From contig CALSVI010000003.1 of NCBI GenBank assembly GCA_943840615.1, positions 47,151-111,150 of the forward strand: a stretch of DNA of 64,000 nt, given 5' to 3'. The position numbers and the translations under genes are program-made. The notes below the pieces were generated by a model. That model saw only the letters and a program-made list of their open reading frames with translations. It did not search any database and was not told where the DNA came from. The stretch is from an uncultured Luminiphilus sp. GTDB taxonomy: Bacteria > Pseudomonadota > Gammaproteobacteria > Pseudomonadales > Halieaceae. This document shows, piece by piece, positions 40,429 through 49,199 of this stretch (positions within the stretch are counted from its first letter, which is position 1; each line of letters begins with the position of its first letter).

Positions 40429-41706
40429 ATGCCCACCTTGCCACATCAGGAGTCATCGCTGGAGAACTGGTTTCAGCGCAGTAGAGGCCTGCATTCAGCC
40501 TGGTGGGTGATCGGGTGGGTTGCGCTGTTCGGGGTGCTCTCAGCAACACAGCTGGTGATTTGGCTGGCAGCGGTCAGCTCCATCGGGCTGCTGGTGTTCA
40601 CCCGAGGTCAGTGGATGAATACGCCGGGCGCCGGAGCCTATGGGCTGCTGCTGGCGTGTTTTTTATTTCCCGGCTTGGTGTCGCTTGCCGATGCAGTCGA
40701 TCTGAACCGGGCGGTGTCTACTAATGCCAGGTTGCTTGCCTATGGGCTGGCCGGCCTGCTATTTCTCAGGATTGGGCCGACTGAGCAGCAGTGGCCGTTA
40801 ACGGTACTTTGGTTGACGGCGTTACTGGTTGTCTGGAGCATCGACGGCATTGTTCAAGAATGGCGGGGCATCAGTCTGAGCGGTTACCCCCTGTTTACCG
40901 GTTTGCCGGAGGGCCACAAAGTGACGGGCTCCATGGGCCTAGACTATGGGCCCAAGCTGGCGGTGTTATCGCCCTTTCTATTTGAAGCCCTGCGGCTTCA
41001 TGGCCGGCGACTGCCCTTGCTTTGGCTGGCAGTCCCGCTGTTGGCGGTGGCAGTTTCACTTAGCGCGAGTCGCTACTCGGCAATGTTGCTGCTGGTGAGC
41101 GCGGGCGTCTGTGCCGTATTGTGGGTGCGCGGGCGCACTTCTCGCAGCTATTGGACGCCCGTGCTGGTTGTATTGCTATCGCTGTCCGGCTTGCTTATAC
41201 CCATTGCCTTAGCGCCACACCTCGCCGAGCGGCTCGCGCTACTCGGCGGCAGTCTGAATGCCAGTCAGGAAGAGCTGAATATCGCGCTCGCGTTTCGTCC
41301 GGAGTTGTGGAAAGCGAATTGGCTGGTTTTTTCAGATCATTGGATAAACGGTGTGGGTCTTAGAGGCTCCGCTGCTGCGGTCAATCCTATCTTGGCCTCA
41401 TCTGCATTGTTTCCAGAGGCCATGTTAACCAGGCCATGGCACCCCCATTTAGGCGTTCTGGAAATTGCCACTGACTCGGGTCTGATCGGCGTGATGTGCT
41501 ATCTGGTATTTGTCGCGCTGATTATTAAATGGATGCGGACTGCAAACCGGGCGCAGCAGGGCGCGGTTACCACCTTTCTGACGATTGCGTTATTGGCGAT
41601 GTTTCCGCTCTCCAGTGCGTTATCAATGTATTCCTTTCCCACGGGTTCATTGACCTGGCCGGCTTTGGCGTTAGCGCTGGGCGTTTACTTTAGGGGCAAA
41701 GCCTAG
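40429..41706 (+). CDS. O-antigen ligase/polymerase-like protein
   Basis: 425-residue polytopic membrane protein with about 10-12 helices and a Wzy_C-type periplasmic loop containing HWINGVGLRG and RPWHPHLGVLEIATDSGLIG, where the Arg and His are typical of WaaL/Wzy ligases. Probably attaches polymer to lipid A core or polymerises repeat units. It is a paralog of the next gene. Confidence 0.85.
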   Translation: MPTLPHQESSLENWFQRSRGLHSAWWVIGWVALFGVLSATQLVIWLAAVSSIGLLVFTRGQWMNTPGAGAYGLLLACFLFPGLVSLADAVDLNRAVSTNARLLAYGLAGLLFLRIGPTEQQWPLTVLWLTALLVVWSIDGIVQEWRGISLSGYPLFTGLPEGHKVTGSMGLDYGPKLAVLSPFLFEALRLHGRRLPLLWLAVPLLAVAVSLSASRYSAMLLLVSAGVCAVLWVRGRTSRSYWTPVLVVLLSLSGLLIPIALAPHLAERLALLGGSLNASQEELNIALAFRPELWKANWLVFSDHWINGVGLRGSAAAVNPILASSALFPEAMLTRPWHPHLGVLEIATDSGLIGVMCYLVFVALIIKWMRTANRAQQGAVTTFLTIALLAMFPLSSALSMYSFPTGSLTWPALALALGVYFRGKA

Positions 41707-41832
41707 GCGAGGCGTTGGTACCGGGAGCCTGTAGTATTCACATCTGCGCTGGTGAAGGCCGCTTCGAATCAATACACTGGCCCCGTTACGGTAACGGGCG
41801 CCGGGTATCCAGTGAGATGCACGGTGGCATTG

Positions 41833-43065
41833 ATGCAGCGACTCTCCGACCTTTCGCCCTCTATTATTTGGGTGTTCTTGTTTTTTACCCTCTCTCTATC
41901 TTCGGCGACGAGACAGTTCATCTGGCTCATGGCGCTGGTTGGGTTAATTGTGTTTGCCCGCGGCCCCCGGGAGTTTCTCTCCACTGATGGCGTTCGCAAA
42001 TTTTGGATTGTGCTGGGCTGTTTTTTGTTGCCCGCTGTGTTTTCACTGTTTGATGCGATCAACTTCGAGCGCTCCTTGTCTGGGGCCGTTCGTTTCTTGT
42101 CCTATGGTTTTGCCGTTTGGGTGTTGTTGCAGATCAAGTTAGATCGCTCTGAAAGCCATCGACTGATGTCGCTGGTGGGGGCGGTCATGATGCTATGGGT
42201 GGTTGATGGCTTGGTGCAGCTACTCACGGGATACAGCGTGTTTGGCAATCCGCTGATTGAGCTCGATTCGGGTGACACCCTGGTTACCGGCAGCCTGCGC
42301 ATGGGGTATGGCTCGACTCTGGCGATCTTGTCACCGTTCTATTTGGAGGCGTTGCGACGAACAGGTGCTGGTCCCTTTAACAGCATTTTGGCGTTGCCCC
42401 TGTTTGCCGCGATTATGATGAGCGGAAACGAGGCCTCCATGATTCATGCATTGGTCGCCTTGGCCGGCTACGCGTTTATTCTGCGTCGCCTGGAATCCGA
42501 TGCTCAGGTGACCCCCTGGCTACTGTCTCTGCTGTTCATCTTTGCTCTTGCGGCACTATTCGGGCTCATTCTCAGTGATACCTTTAGTGCCTCGGCGGCG
42601 GGACAGGCGGCGTCTGACGCGTACAGGGCGTTTGACTACCTACCCATATTCTGGGAGTCAGCTTGGCAGGGATTTACCGATCACTGGGTGAATGGTGTGG
42701 GCATTCGTGGGTGGGGCTCCATGGTGGTGTCGATGGAGAGCATCAACGTGTTGCCCGTGTCCGAGCGATGGCATCCGCACCTGTACGCACTCGAAGTCGC
42801 CGTCGATACCGGCATTCCTGGTCTGCTGGGATATGGCTTATTCTTTGTTTTTCTGGGACGTCGGTTGTTCGATGCGAGACCCGAAGTGGCGCTGAGCTCT
42901 TTGGTGGTGATTTTGGCTCTGTTTCCGCTTAACAGCTCTGTGTCTTTTTATTCCTACTTTAACGGCAACATTCTTTTTCTGACCTTGGCGCTGCTCATCG
43001 CTGTAGATCGCGACCTGAAGCCGCTACCGCAGTTGGATCCGGTTCATGAAACCCAGCCGGGCTGA
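41833..43065 (+). CDS. O-antigen ligase/polymerase-like protein (paralog)
   Basis: About 410 residues from ATG 41833; a GTG at 41752 would add 27 atypical residues. The loop motifs HWVNGVGIRGWG and ERWHPHLYALEVAVDTGIPG match the preceding gene, showing tandem duplication and divergence. Membrane topology is the same. One may ligate and the other polymerise. Its end overlaps the heptosyltransferase gene by 20 bases. Confidence 0.83.
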   Translation: MQRLSDLSPSIIWVFLFFTLSLSSATRQFIWLMALVGLIVFARGPREFLSTDGVRKFWIVLGCFLLPAVFSLFDAINFERSLSGAVRFLSYGFAVWVLLQIKLDRSESHRLMSLVGAVMMLWVVDGLVQLLTGYSVFGNPLIELDSGDTLVTGSLRMGYGSTLAILSPFYLEALRRTGAGPFNSILALPLFAAIMMSGNEASMIHALVALAGYAFILRRLESDAQVTPWLLSLLFIFALAALFGLILSDTFSASAAGQAASDAYRAFDYLPIFWESAWQGFTDHWVNGVGIRGWGSMVVSMESINVLPVSERWHPHLYALEVAVDTGIPGLLGYGLFFVFLGRRLFDARPEVALSSLVVILALFPLNSSVSFYSYFNGNILFLTLALLIAVDRDLKPLPQLDPVHETQPG

Positions 43066-44152
43066 GCACGACGCCGGTGGGGATCGACCGCTCCGCGTAT
43101 TGATTATCCGGTTGAGCGCCATCGGAGACGTGGTCTTTGCTTCGCCCTTGGTGAGCGCTATTCGGCGTCGCCATCCCGACGCAGAGATTTGCTGGCTGGC
43201 AGAATCGATGGTGGCGCCGCTGTTGATGCACCATCCGGACCTCAAGGCCGTGCTGATTTGGCAGCGGCGTGAGTGGCGTGAGTGGCTTGTGCGGGGGCGA
43301 TGGCTGCGTCTGATCCGCGAGGTGCGCGCGTTTCGACAAGCGCTTCGGTCACAGCATTTTGATGTCGTACTCGATGCGCAAGGGCTGCTGAAAAGCGCGT
43401 TTTTGGCATGGCTGTCCGGGGCGCGCGTTCGTGTGGGATTTCGCTCGAAAGAGCCAACGTCGTTTTTTCTGACGGAACGGATTGAAAAGGATCTGACGCC
43501 GACTATCAGTTCTGAATATCGAGGGCTTGCTACCTATATGGGGTTCGATGCCAGCGATTTTTCGATGCGGGTGTCACTGTCACCCGCTGAGCATGATTAC
43601 GCTGAAAAATTTCACGGGGACCGGCCTTACACGGTTTTGTGTCCCTTCACGACTCGGCCACAGAAGCACTGGCCGGAGGCTCATTGGCGAGATCTCGCAG
43701 GGCGCATGGTTGAGCAGGGCTGGCGCGTTGTCGTGCTGGGCGCGCCCTCAGATGAGGCTGCGGCCGAACGAATATTTAGCGCGCACAACATTGAGCTCAT
43801 GGTGGGCAGGAGCGCACTGTTAGAGAGTGCAGCCTTAGTCAGTCGCGCTAGCCTGGTGATCGGTGTGGATACGGGTCTTACCCACATGGGCTGGGCTTTT
43901 TCGGTGCCGACAGTGGCGCTGTTTGGTTCGACCTGCCCCTATCTCGATATCGGCGATCTCACCGGTTCGATTCTATATGAGGGCCTCTCCTGCTCGCCTT
44001 GCAAACGCAAGCCTACTTGCGGCGGATCGTTCGAGTGTATGAGTGCCTTAACACCGAGTGGTGTTCTGCACGTCGCGCAGGGCTATTTGTCCACAAGGTC
44101 TTCTGCAGGCCGCGTGTTAGCATCTGCCGCGAATCGGGAAGAGGCTGTTTGA
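43046..44152 (+). CDS. LPS heptosyltransferase (GT9)
   Basis: Transfers L-glycero-D-manno-heptose from ADP-heptose to the LPS inner core. 368 residues with the N-terminal acceptor motif RVLIIRLSAIGDVVFASPL and donor-site segments CPFTTRPQKHWP and IGVDTGLTHMGWAF. Sequence pattern resembles WaaC (heptosyltransferase I) more than WaaF, but the choice is not certain. The stop overlaps the hldE start (TGATG). Confidence 0.9.
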   Translation: MKPSRAEHDAGGDRPLRVLIIRLSAIGDVVFASPLVSAIRRRHPDAEICWLAESMVAPLLMHHPDLKAVLIWQRREWREWLVRGRWLRLIREVRAFRQALRSQHFDVVLDAQGLLKSAFLAWLSGARVRVGFRSKEPTSFFLTERIEKDLTPTISSEYRGLATYMGFDASDFSMRVSLSPAEHDYAEKFHGDRPYTVLCPFTTRPQKHWPEAHWRDLAGRMVEQGWRVVVLGAPSDEAAAERIFSAHNIELMVGRSALLESAALVSRASLVIGVDTGLTHMGWAFSVPTVALFGSTCPYLDIGDLTGSILYEGLSCSPCKRKPTCGGSFECMSALTPSGVLHVAQGYLSTRSSAGRVLASAANREEAV

Positions 44153-45570
44153 TGTCTGCATTGCCTGACATGCGCAACGGAAACATCACCGTGATCGGTG
44201 ACGTAATGCTTGATCGCTTCTGGAGCGGCGCCAGCAGGCGCATGAGCCCCGAGGCGCCGGTGCCCGTTGTCAATGTCAAAGAACAGCAGGATCGCGCCGG
44301 CGGTGCGGGCAACGTAGCGGTGAACTTGGCCGAATTGGGTTTGTCAGTTTCCTTGGTGGGGCTGTGTGGCGAGGACGAGCACGCTCGTGCACTGCGGGCC
44401 TGTGTGGAGGCGGCGGGCGTGCGCTGGAACGTCATGCCGTGTGCGGCCGAGACGATTGTAAAGCTGCGGGTGCTAAGCCGTAATCAGCAGTTACTGCGGA
44501 TGGACTTCGAGGAGTCTTTGGCGGATTACGCGAACGATCTGTTTGTGAGATACGCGCAGCAGCATCTGGCCGATGCGGATTTGGTGATATTTAGCGACTA
44601 TGCCAAAGGGTCGCTCGAGCTGGTCCAGCCACTATTAGCGCATTGCCGTGAGCTGGGTAAGCCTACGCTAGTTGATCCCAAGGGCCTCGATTTTGAAAGA
44701 TATCGCGGTGCGACCGTGCTGACACCGAACCTTGCAGAGCTGGAGGCCATTGTGGGTCGCTGCGACAGCGAGGCGATACTGATAGAGAAAGCCCATGCGG
44801 TCAGGGCGTCGCTCGACATTGAGGCGATACTGGTGACTCGCAGTGAAGCCGGTATGACATTGATTCAATCGGGCGAAGCGCCGCAGCACTTCACCGCCAG
44901 CGCGCGGGAGGTGTTTGATGTGACCGGCGCCGGAGATACCGTCATTGCAGTGATGGCTGGCTGCCTCAGCGCTGGCCTGTCGATGCGCGACGCAGCGCAT
45001 TTTGCCAATCACGCCGCCGGCGTTGTGGTGGCGAAACTGGGCACGGCGAGCGTGACCCCGGCGGAGCTTCAGAGTGCCGTGTCGGTACCGCTCGTCGATA
45101 CCGAGCAAGAGAGTATGAGCGAGTCAGAGCTGGCCAGTGCGCTGGCCGGCCTGCGTGCCGCCGGTAAGCGTGTGGTCATGACCAATGGGTGTTTCGACTT
45201 GATTCATCCCGGGCACATTCGCTACCTGCGGCAGGCAGCCGCACTGGGTGACGTGCTGGTGGTGGCGGTCAACGATGACGACTCGGTGCGTCGGTTGAAG
45301 GGTGCATCCCGCCCCCTGAATACGGTGGGCGATCGAATGGCTGTGCTCGCGGCGTTGGAAGCGATCGATTTTGTCGTGCCGTTTTCAGAAGACACCCCTG
45401 AACGTGTGATCGAGGCCCTGGCACCCGATGTGCTGGTCAAGGGTGGCGATTACCGCGTGGAGCAGATTGCAGGGCACAAATCTGTGCTCGAGCGAGGGGG
45501 TGAGGTGCGCATATTAGACTTTTTTGCTGGGCACTCCACCACCGGTTTGATTGAGCGCCTTCAAGACTGA
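44152..45570 (+). CDS. hldE: bifunctional heptose kinase/adenylyltransferase
   Basis: Makes ADP-heptose with GmhA and GmhB. From ATG 44152 it has 472 residues (E. coli 477). Residues 1 to about 320 form a ribokinase-type kinase with NITVIGDVMLDRFW and DVTGAGDTVIAVMA; the C-terminal part is a nucleotidyltransferase with NGCFDLIHPGHIRYL. The longer frame starting at 43999 lies within the previous gene and was rejected. Confidence 0.96.
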   Translation: MSALPDMRNGNITVIGDVMLDRFWSGASRRMSPEAPVPVVNVKEQQDRAGGAGNVAVNLAELGLSVSLVGLCGEDEHARALRACVEAAGVRWNVMPCAAETIVKLRVLSRNQQLLRMDFEESLADYANDLFVRYAQQHLADADLVIFSDYAKGSLELVQPLLAHCRELGKPTLVDPKGLDFERYRGATVLTPNLAELEAIVGRCDSEAILIEKAHAVRASLDIEAILVTRSEAGMTLIQSGEAPQHFTASAREVFDVTGAGDTVIAVMAGCLSAGLSMRDAAHFANHAAGVVVAKLGTASVTPAELQSAVSVPLVDTEQESMSESELASALAGLRAAGKRVVMTNGCFDLIHPGHIRYLRQAAALGDVLVVAVNDDDSVRRLKGASRPLNTVGDRMAVLAALEAIDFVVPFSEDTPERVIEALAPDVLVKGGDYRVEQIAGHKSVLERGGEVRILDFFAGHSTTGLIERLQD

Positions 45571-45586
45571 ATACTGTTTCGGTTGT

Positions 45587-45604
45587 TTACCGCGCTGGCG
45601 GTAA
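45587..45604. terminator. hairpin between convergent genes
   Basis: TTACCGC (45587-45593), GCTG loop and GCGGTAA (45598-45604) form a perfect 7-bp stem between hldE and the convergent amidohydrolase. It could terminate both, though the flanking T-runs are weak. Confidence 0.4.
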
Positions 45605-45630
45605 TTGGTTCGCCACCTCAGTCAGCCTGC

Positions 45631-46875
45631 TCAGGGGTTGATATAAGCTCTCCCAAGCCCGGTTTCTGAAGGTAGGTATCGTTCGAGTAACTGTGTCTGG
45701 CGGCTCTTCATTGAGTCGAGTCTGCCGTCGATGATGACCTGGTCAGCCGCGGCGTTCACGTCGAGGGGATCACCGCTCCAGATCACCAGGTCGGCTCTGA
45801 GTCCCGGGGCAATCATTCTGGGCTGACCACCGAAAATTTCTGCGGGTAAGCTGGTCATTGCGGCCATCGCCACTCCATGGGGCAGGCCATTGGCTACGGC
45901 GCTGCCGGCTACCTGACGCAGTTTGCGAGCGTTGTGCGTCTCACCACTGGTGAATAGCAGCGTCACGCCGGCTTCGTTGAGCAGCGCAGCGTTATCGAGT
46001 CGGGCGCCCAGCGCGTCGAAGCTGCCGGGCAAGTTGTCGAGCGCATTGATCATCACGGGCACACCGGTGCCAGCGAGCGCTTCTTTTACGAGCCAAGCCT
46101 CCTGCGCACCGCTGATGACGGCGCGCAGCTCATGCTCTTTGACGAAGGCCAGCGTTTGAAGAATGTCGCTGGCCCGATTAGCCCGGAATACAAAAATGCC
46201 GTCTCGGCGGGCCGATTTGAGTGCAGCTTTGCCGCGGGCACTGATGAGTGTGAGATCATCATCAGCCACGGATAGCTCGGCAAAAGCCGAGTTCAGAAGC
46301 ATCCAGTGAGCAGCCCTGGAGCCGCCTATTTTATTGCCGCTGTATCCATCGACGTTGACGAAGAGGGAGGTGTCACCCTCGAAGCTGTCAAAGCCTCCGT
46401 CGAAGCGCACCAATGAGCCCTGACCGGAGAGTGTGCGATCTCCGGGCGCCGCCACCAGTAGGGTATAGCCGTAGCCTTCGACCCGAGTGATGGGCACAAC
46501 ACTCGAATGGGGGTTGTAGGCTGCGCGCACATCAAACTCCGGGTGCATGAGGCCGGTATAGAGCTCGTTTAAGCGCGAATCTACAGCCTCGTAGACCATA
46601 CCAATTTCGCTCAAGCCTAGCGCAGTGATGCCGGCAAACAGCGCGGGCGTCACCGGACGCCCGCCTGCGTCGATTATGCGGTCTGCCGTGAGCGCGCTCA
46701 GATCTGCCGACACCGCTTCGATTACCCCGTCTTCAATATAGATATCCTGAACGGTGGCCGCCGACTCGTCGCCAATGTGCACGCTGCCATGAGTAATCAG
46801 AAGAGATTCAGCCTGAACGGTCATCGTTGCCAGCAACGTGGCGACCATAAGCCACTGCTTCAGTGTCGATTTCAT
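45631..46875 (-). CDS. amidohydrolase-like protein lacking metal ligands
   Basis: 414 residues with signal peptide (WLMVATLLATMTVQA) and the amidohydrolase frame: an N-terminal beta-sandwich part, a barrel and a C-terminal GLRADLVIWSGDPLD segment. Where active members have HxH after the first strand it has TPALFAGITALG, and the later His and Asp positions are also replaced (TSGETHN). It is thus probably non-catalytic or altered, working with the complete enzyme encoded directly upstream with 4-base overlap. Confidence 0.85.
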   Translation of the reverse strand: MKSTLKQWLMVATLLATMTVQAESLLITHGSVHIGDESAATVQDIYIEDGVIEAVSADLSALTADRIIDAGGRPVTPALFAGITALGLSEIGMVYEAVDSRLNELYTGLMHPEFDVRAAYNPHSSVVPITRVEGYGYTLLVAAPGDRTLSGQGSLVRFDGGFDSFEGDTSLFVNVDGYSGNKIGGSRAAHWMLLNSAFAELSVADDDLTLISARGKAALKSARRDGIFVFRANRASDILQTLAFVKEHELRAVISGAQEAWLVKEALAGTGVPVMINALDNLPGSFDALGARLDNAALLNEAGVTLLFTSGETHNARKLRQVAGSAVANGLPHGVAMAAMTSLPAEIFGGQPRMIAPGLRADLVIWSGDPLDVNAAADQVIIDGRLDSMKSRQTQLLERYLPSETGLGRAYINP

Positions 46876-48281
46876 TGCGTGGCCCCCAGTAGCTGCCCGA
46901 GCTCAAAATCTGACTGGGGATTGAGCGCGGGGTTACCCAACTCAAAGCGCAATACGCCGTCAATATAAACCTGAAGCGGCTTGGCATAGACGCTGAAGGG
47001 ATCCTGATTCCACAGCACGACATCGGCCATTTTTCCGGCTGCGAGAGAACCGGTTTGATCGTCAATTCCGAGCGATTTAGCCGCGTTAGAGGTGATCCAG
47101 CGAATCGCGCGCTCAGGGGGAATGTCGAGACCGGCGCGATTGCCACGCAACATCGCTTTGGCGGCTTCTTGGTTGAGTCGCTGTATGCCTTCATCCGAAT
47201 CTGAGTGAACGATAGCGCAACCGCCCTCGGGACGATCTACCAACGCGATATTCTCTTGAATCCCGTCGTACGCCTCTATCTTGAATCCCCACCAGTCAGC
47301 CCACAACGCGCCGCAGACACCGTTTGAAGCTAATTCGTCAGCGACTTTGTAGGCCTCGACCCCGTGGTGGAAGGTGCCGACCCGATAACCGAATTCCTCG
47401 GCCATATCGAGAATGGTCAGCATCTCGTCGGCGCGATAGCAGTGCATATGCACCAGAATGTCTCCGCGGAGTGCCCCGGCGAGCGTGTCAAGTTCGAGGT
47501 TACGTCGTGGGGGCGTGTTGGTGAGCAGCGCAGAGGCAACCGATGCGCCGCTGCTGTCGCCTTCAGCTGCCGCTGCGGCATCGGTAACGGCCTCGTTGTA
47601 GCGATCCCAGTCTGCTTGATACCGCTGTGCCCGAATCCAAGCGCTTCGATAGGCAGCCACATTGCCCATTCGGGTCGAGGGTGCTTGATTACGACCGCCA
47701 TAAACCCGCTTGGGATTTTCGCCACAAGCCATTTTTAAACCGTAAGGGGCGTCTGGAAATTTCATGCCCTGATAGCTAATGGAGGGCACGTTTTTCAAAG
47801 TCACACCGCGCCCGCCAAACAGGTTGGCAGAGCCAGGCAGGATCTGCAGGGCGGTCACGCCGCCAGCAAGGGCCCGCGTAAAACCGGGATCCTGTGGCCA
47901 GACGCTGTGCTCTGCCCAGACTTCGGCAGTCACCGGCGCAGTCGCCTCGTTGCCGTCGCTGTGTGCAGCAACGCCGGGTGAGGGATAGACACCCAGGTGG
48001 GAGTGCACGTCGATGAGCCCGGGCGTGACCCATTGATCGGTTGCGTCGACGACCCTTGCATGGGCCGCCACATCACCTTTGCCTACCCAGGCCACCTTGC
48101 CGTCAGCGAGATAGACGCTGGCGTTATCAAGCCGCTGACCGTCGCCGGTGAGCACAGTCGCGTTTTGCAGCAGTATGGGCGGGCCGGTGGGTGCCTGATA
48201 GGTGGACGGAAAGGCTTCGGCGTATGCTTTTAACGCCAGACAGGCCAGTAAACCGGCCAAAAAGGGGAGTATCCGTTCCAT
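46872..48281 (-). CDS. exported amidohydrolase
   Basis: 469 residues with a signal peptide (LPFLAGLLACLALKAYA). Metal-binding motif TPGLIDVHSHLGVYP, then LVHMHCYRADEM, GTFHHG and AIVHSDSDEG supply the usual His/Asp ligands of the imidazolonepropionase-like amidohydrolase group; GKMADVVLWNQDPF is the C-terminal hallmark. Likely hydrolyses a peptide or amide in the periplasm. Forms an operon with the degenerate paralog downstream. Confidence 0.88.
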   Translation of the reverse strand: MERILPFLAGLLACLALKAYAEAFPSTYQAPTGPPILLQNATVLTGDGQRLDNASVYLADGKVAWVGKGDVAAHARVVDATDQWVTPGLIDVHSHLGVYPSPGVAAHSDGNEATAPVTAEVWAEHSVWPQDPGFTRALAGGVTALQILPGSANLFGGRGVTLKNVPSISYQGMKFPDAPYGLKMACGENPKRVYGGRNQAPSTRMGNVAAYRSAWIRAQRYQADWDRYNEAVTDAAAAAEGDSSGASVASALLTNTPPRRNLELDTLAGALRGDILVHMHCYRADEMLTILDMAEEFGYRVGTFHHGVEAYKVADELASNGVCGALWADWWGFKIEAYDGIQENIALVDRPEGGCAIVHSDSDEGIQRLNQEAAKAMLRGNRAGLDIPPERAIRWITSNAAKSLGIDDQTGSLAAGKMADVVLWNQDPFSVYAKPLQVYIDGVLRFELGNPALNPQSDFELGQLLGATQ

Positions 48282-48410
48282 AAAAGAGATTCCCTAGGCA
48301 GTGGCGGGACGATACCCCCAACAACGGGTTTTGCCAATCCTCCCCGCAAAATGCGCTACTCTCGGCGCTTTCTCACGATCAGCGCTGCCTGTCAGTGCAA
48401 GGAGCCTTGG

Positions 48411-49196
48411 GTGCGACGTTTTGTAGATTTGTCGATTTACCTTGAAAACGAGGTGTTGAGTGACCCGCCCGCCATGAAGCCGAATATCGACTACATCACG
48501 CATGATATTGGCGCGCAGCAGATGGCGGGGTTTTTTCCGGGGCTAGCGCCTGAGGAGCTTCCGGACGGAGAGGGCTGGGCGATCGAGTTCGTCCAGTTGT
48601 GCACGCATAATGGCACGCATCTCGATGCGCCCTACCACTTTCATCCAACGATGAACGAGCAGGCCGGCGGGAAAGAGCGGGCGATCACCATTGACGAGGT
48701 GCCCTTGGAGTGGTGTTTTCAGCCCGGGGTAAAACTCGATTTTCGTTCTTTTTCAGACGGCTATGTAGTGACGGCGGCCGATGTTGAGGAAGCGCTAAAG
48801 CGGATTGGCCACACCCTCGCGCCACTGGAGATTGTGGTGGTGAATACCGCCGCTGGCGGTGCTTACGGACAAGACAACTTTGTCAGCAAAGGTTGTGGTA
48901 TGGGGTATGAGGCGACGATGTTTCTGCTGGAGCAGGGTATTCGTGTCACCGGTACGGATGCCTGGAGCTGGGACGCTCCTTTTGACCAGACCGCAGCGCG
49001 CTATGCCGAGAGCGGCGACGCCAGTCTGATCTGGGAGGGGCACAAGGCAGGGCGCCATATTGGTTACTGCCATCTCGAAAAGCTGCACAACCTTGAGGCC
49101 TTACCTGCTAGCGGCTTTACCGTCAGCTGCTTTCCGCACAAAATTCGGGGCGCGTCTGCGGGCTGGACCAGAGCCGTGGCGATCATAGACGAGTAG
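48411..49196 (+). CDS. cyclase-family hydrolase
   Basis: Kynurenine-formamidase-like metal hydrolase. GTG 48411 behind AAGGAG gives 261 residues starting RRFVDLSIYLENEV; the longer frame from 48351 is less likely. The metal motif CTHNGTHLDAPYHFHP fits HxGTHxDxPxHF exactly. Related proteins hydrolyse amides or lactone-like substrates; the true substrate here is not known. Confidence 0.9.
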   Translation: MRRFVDLSIYLENEVLSDPPAMKPNIDYITHDIGAQQMAGFFPGLAPEELPDGEGWAIEFVQLCTHNGTHLDAPYHFHPTMNEQAGGKERAITIDEVPLEWCFQPGVKLDFRSFSDGYVVTAADVEEALKRIGHTLAPLEIVVVNTAAGGAYGQDNFVSKGCGMGYEATMFLLEQGIRVTGTDAWSWDAPFDQTAARYAESGDASLIWEGHKAGRHIGYCHLEKLHNLEALPASGFTVSCFPHKIRGASAGWTRAVAIIDE

Positions 49197-49199
49197 CGC

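Noticed and set aside
43999..44151. N-terminal extension of HldE from the longest open frame
   Set aside because: It overlaps the heptosyltransferase coding region and encodes residues unlike HldE; ATG 44152 gives the normal family length.
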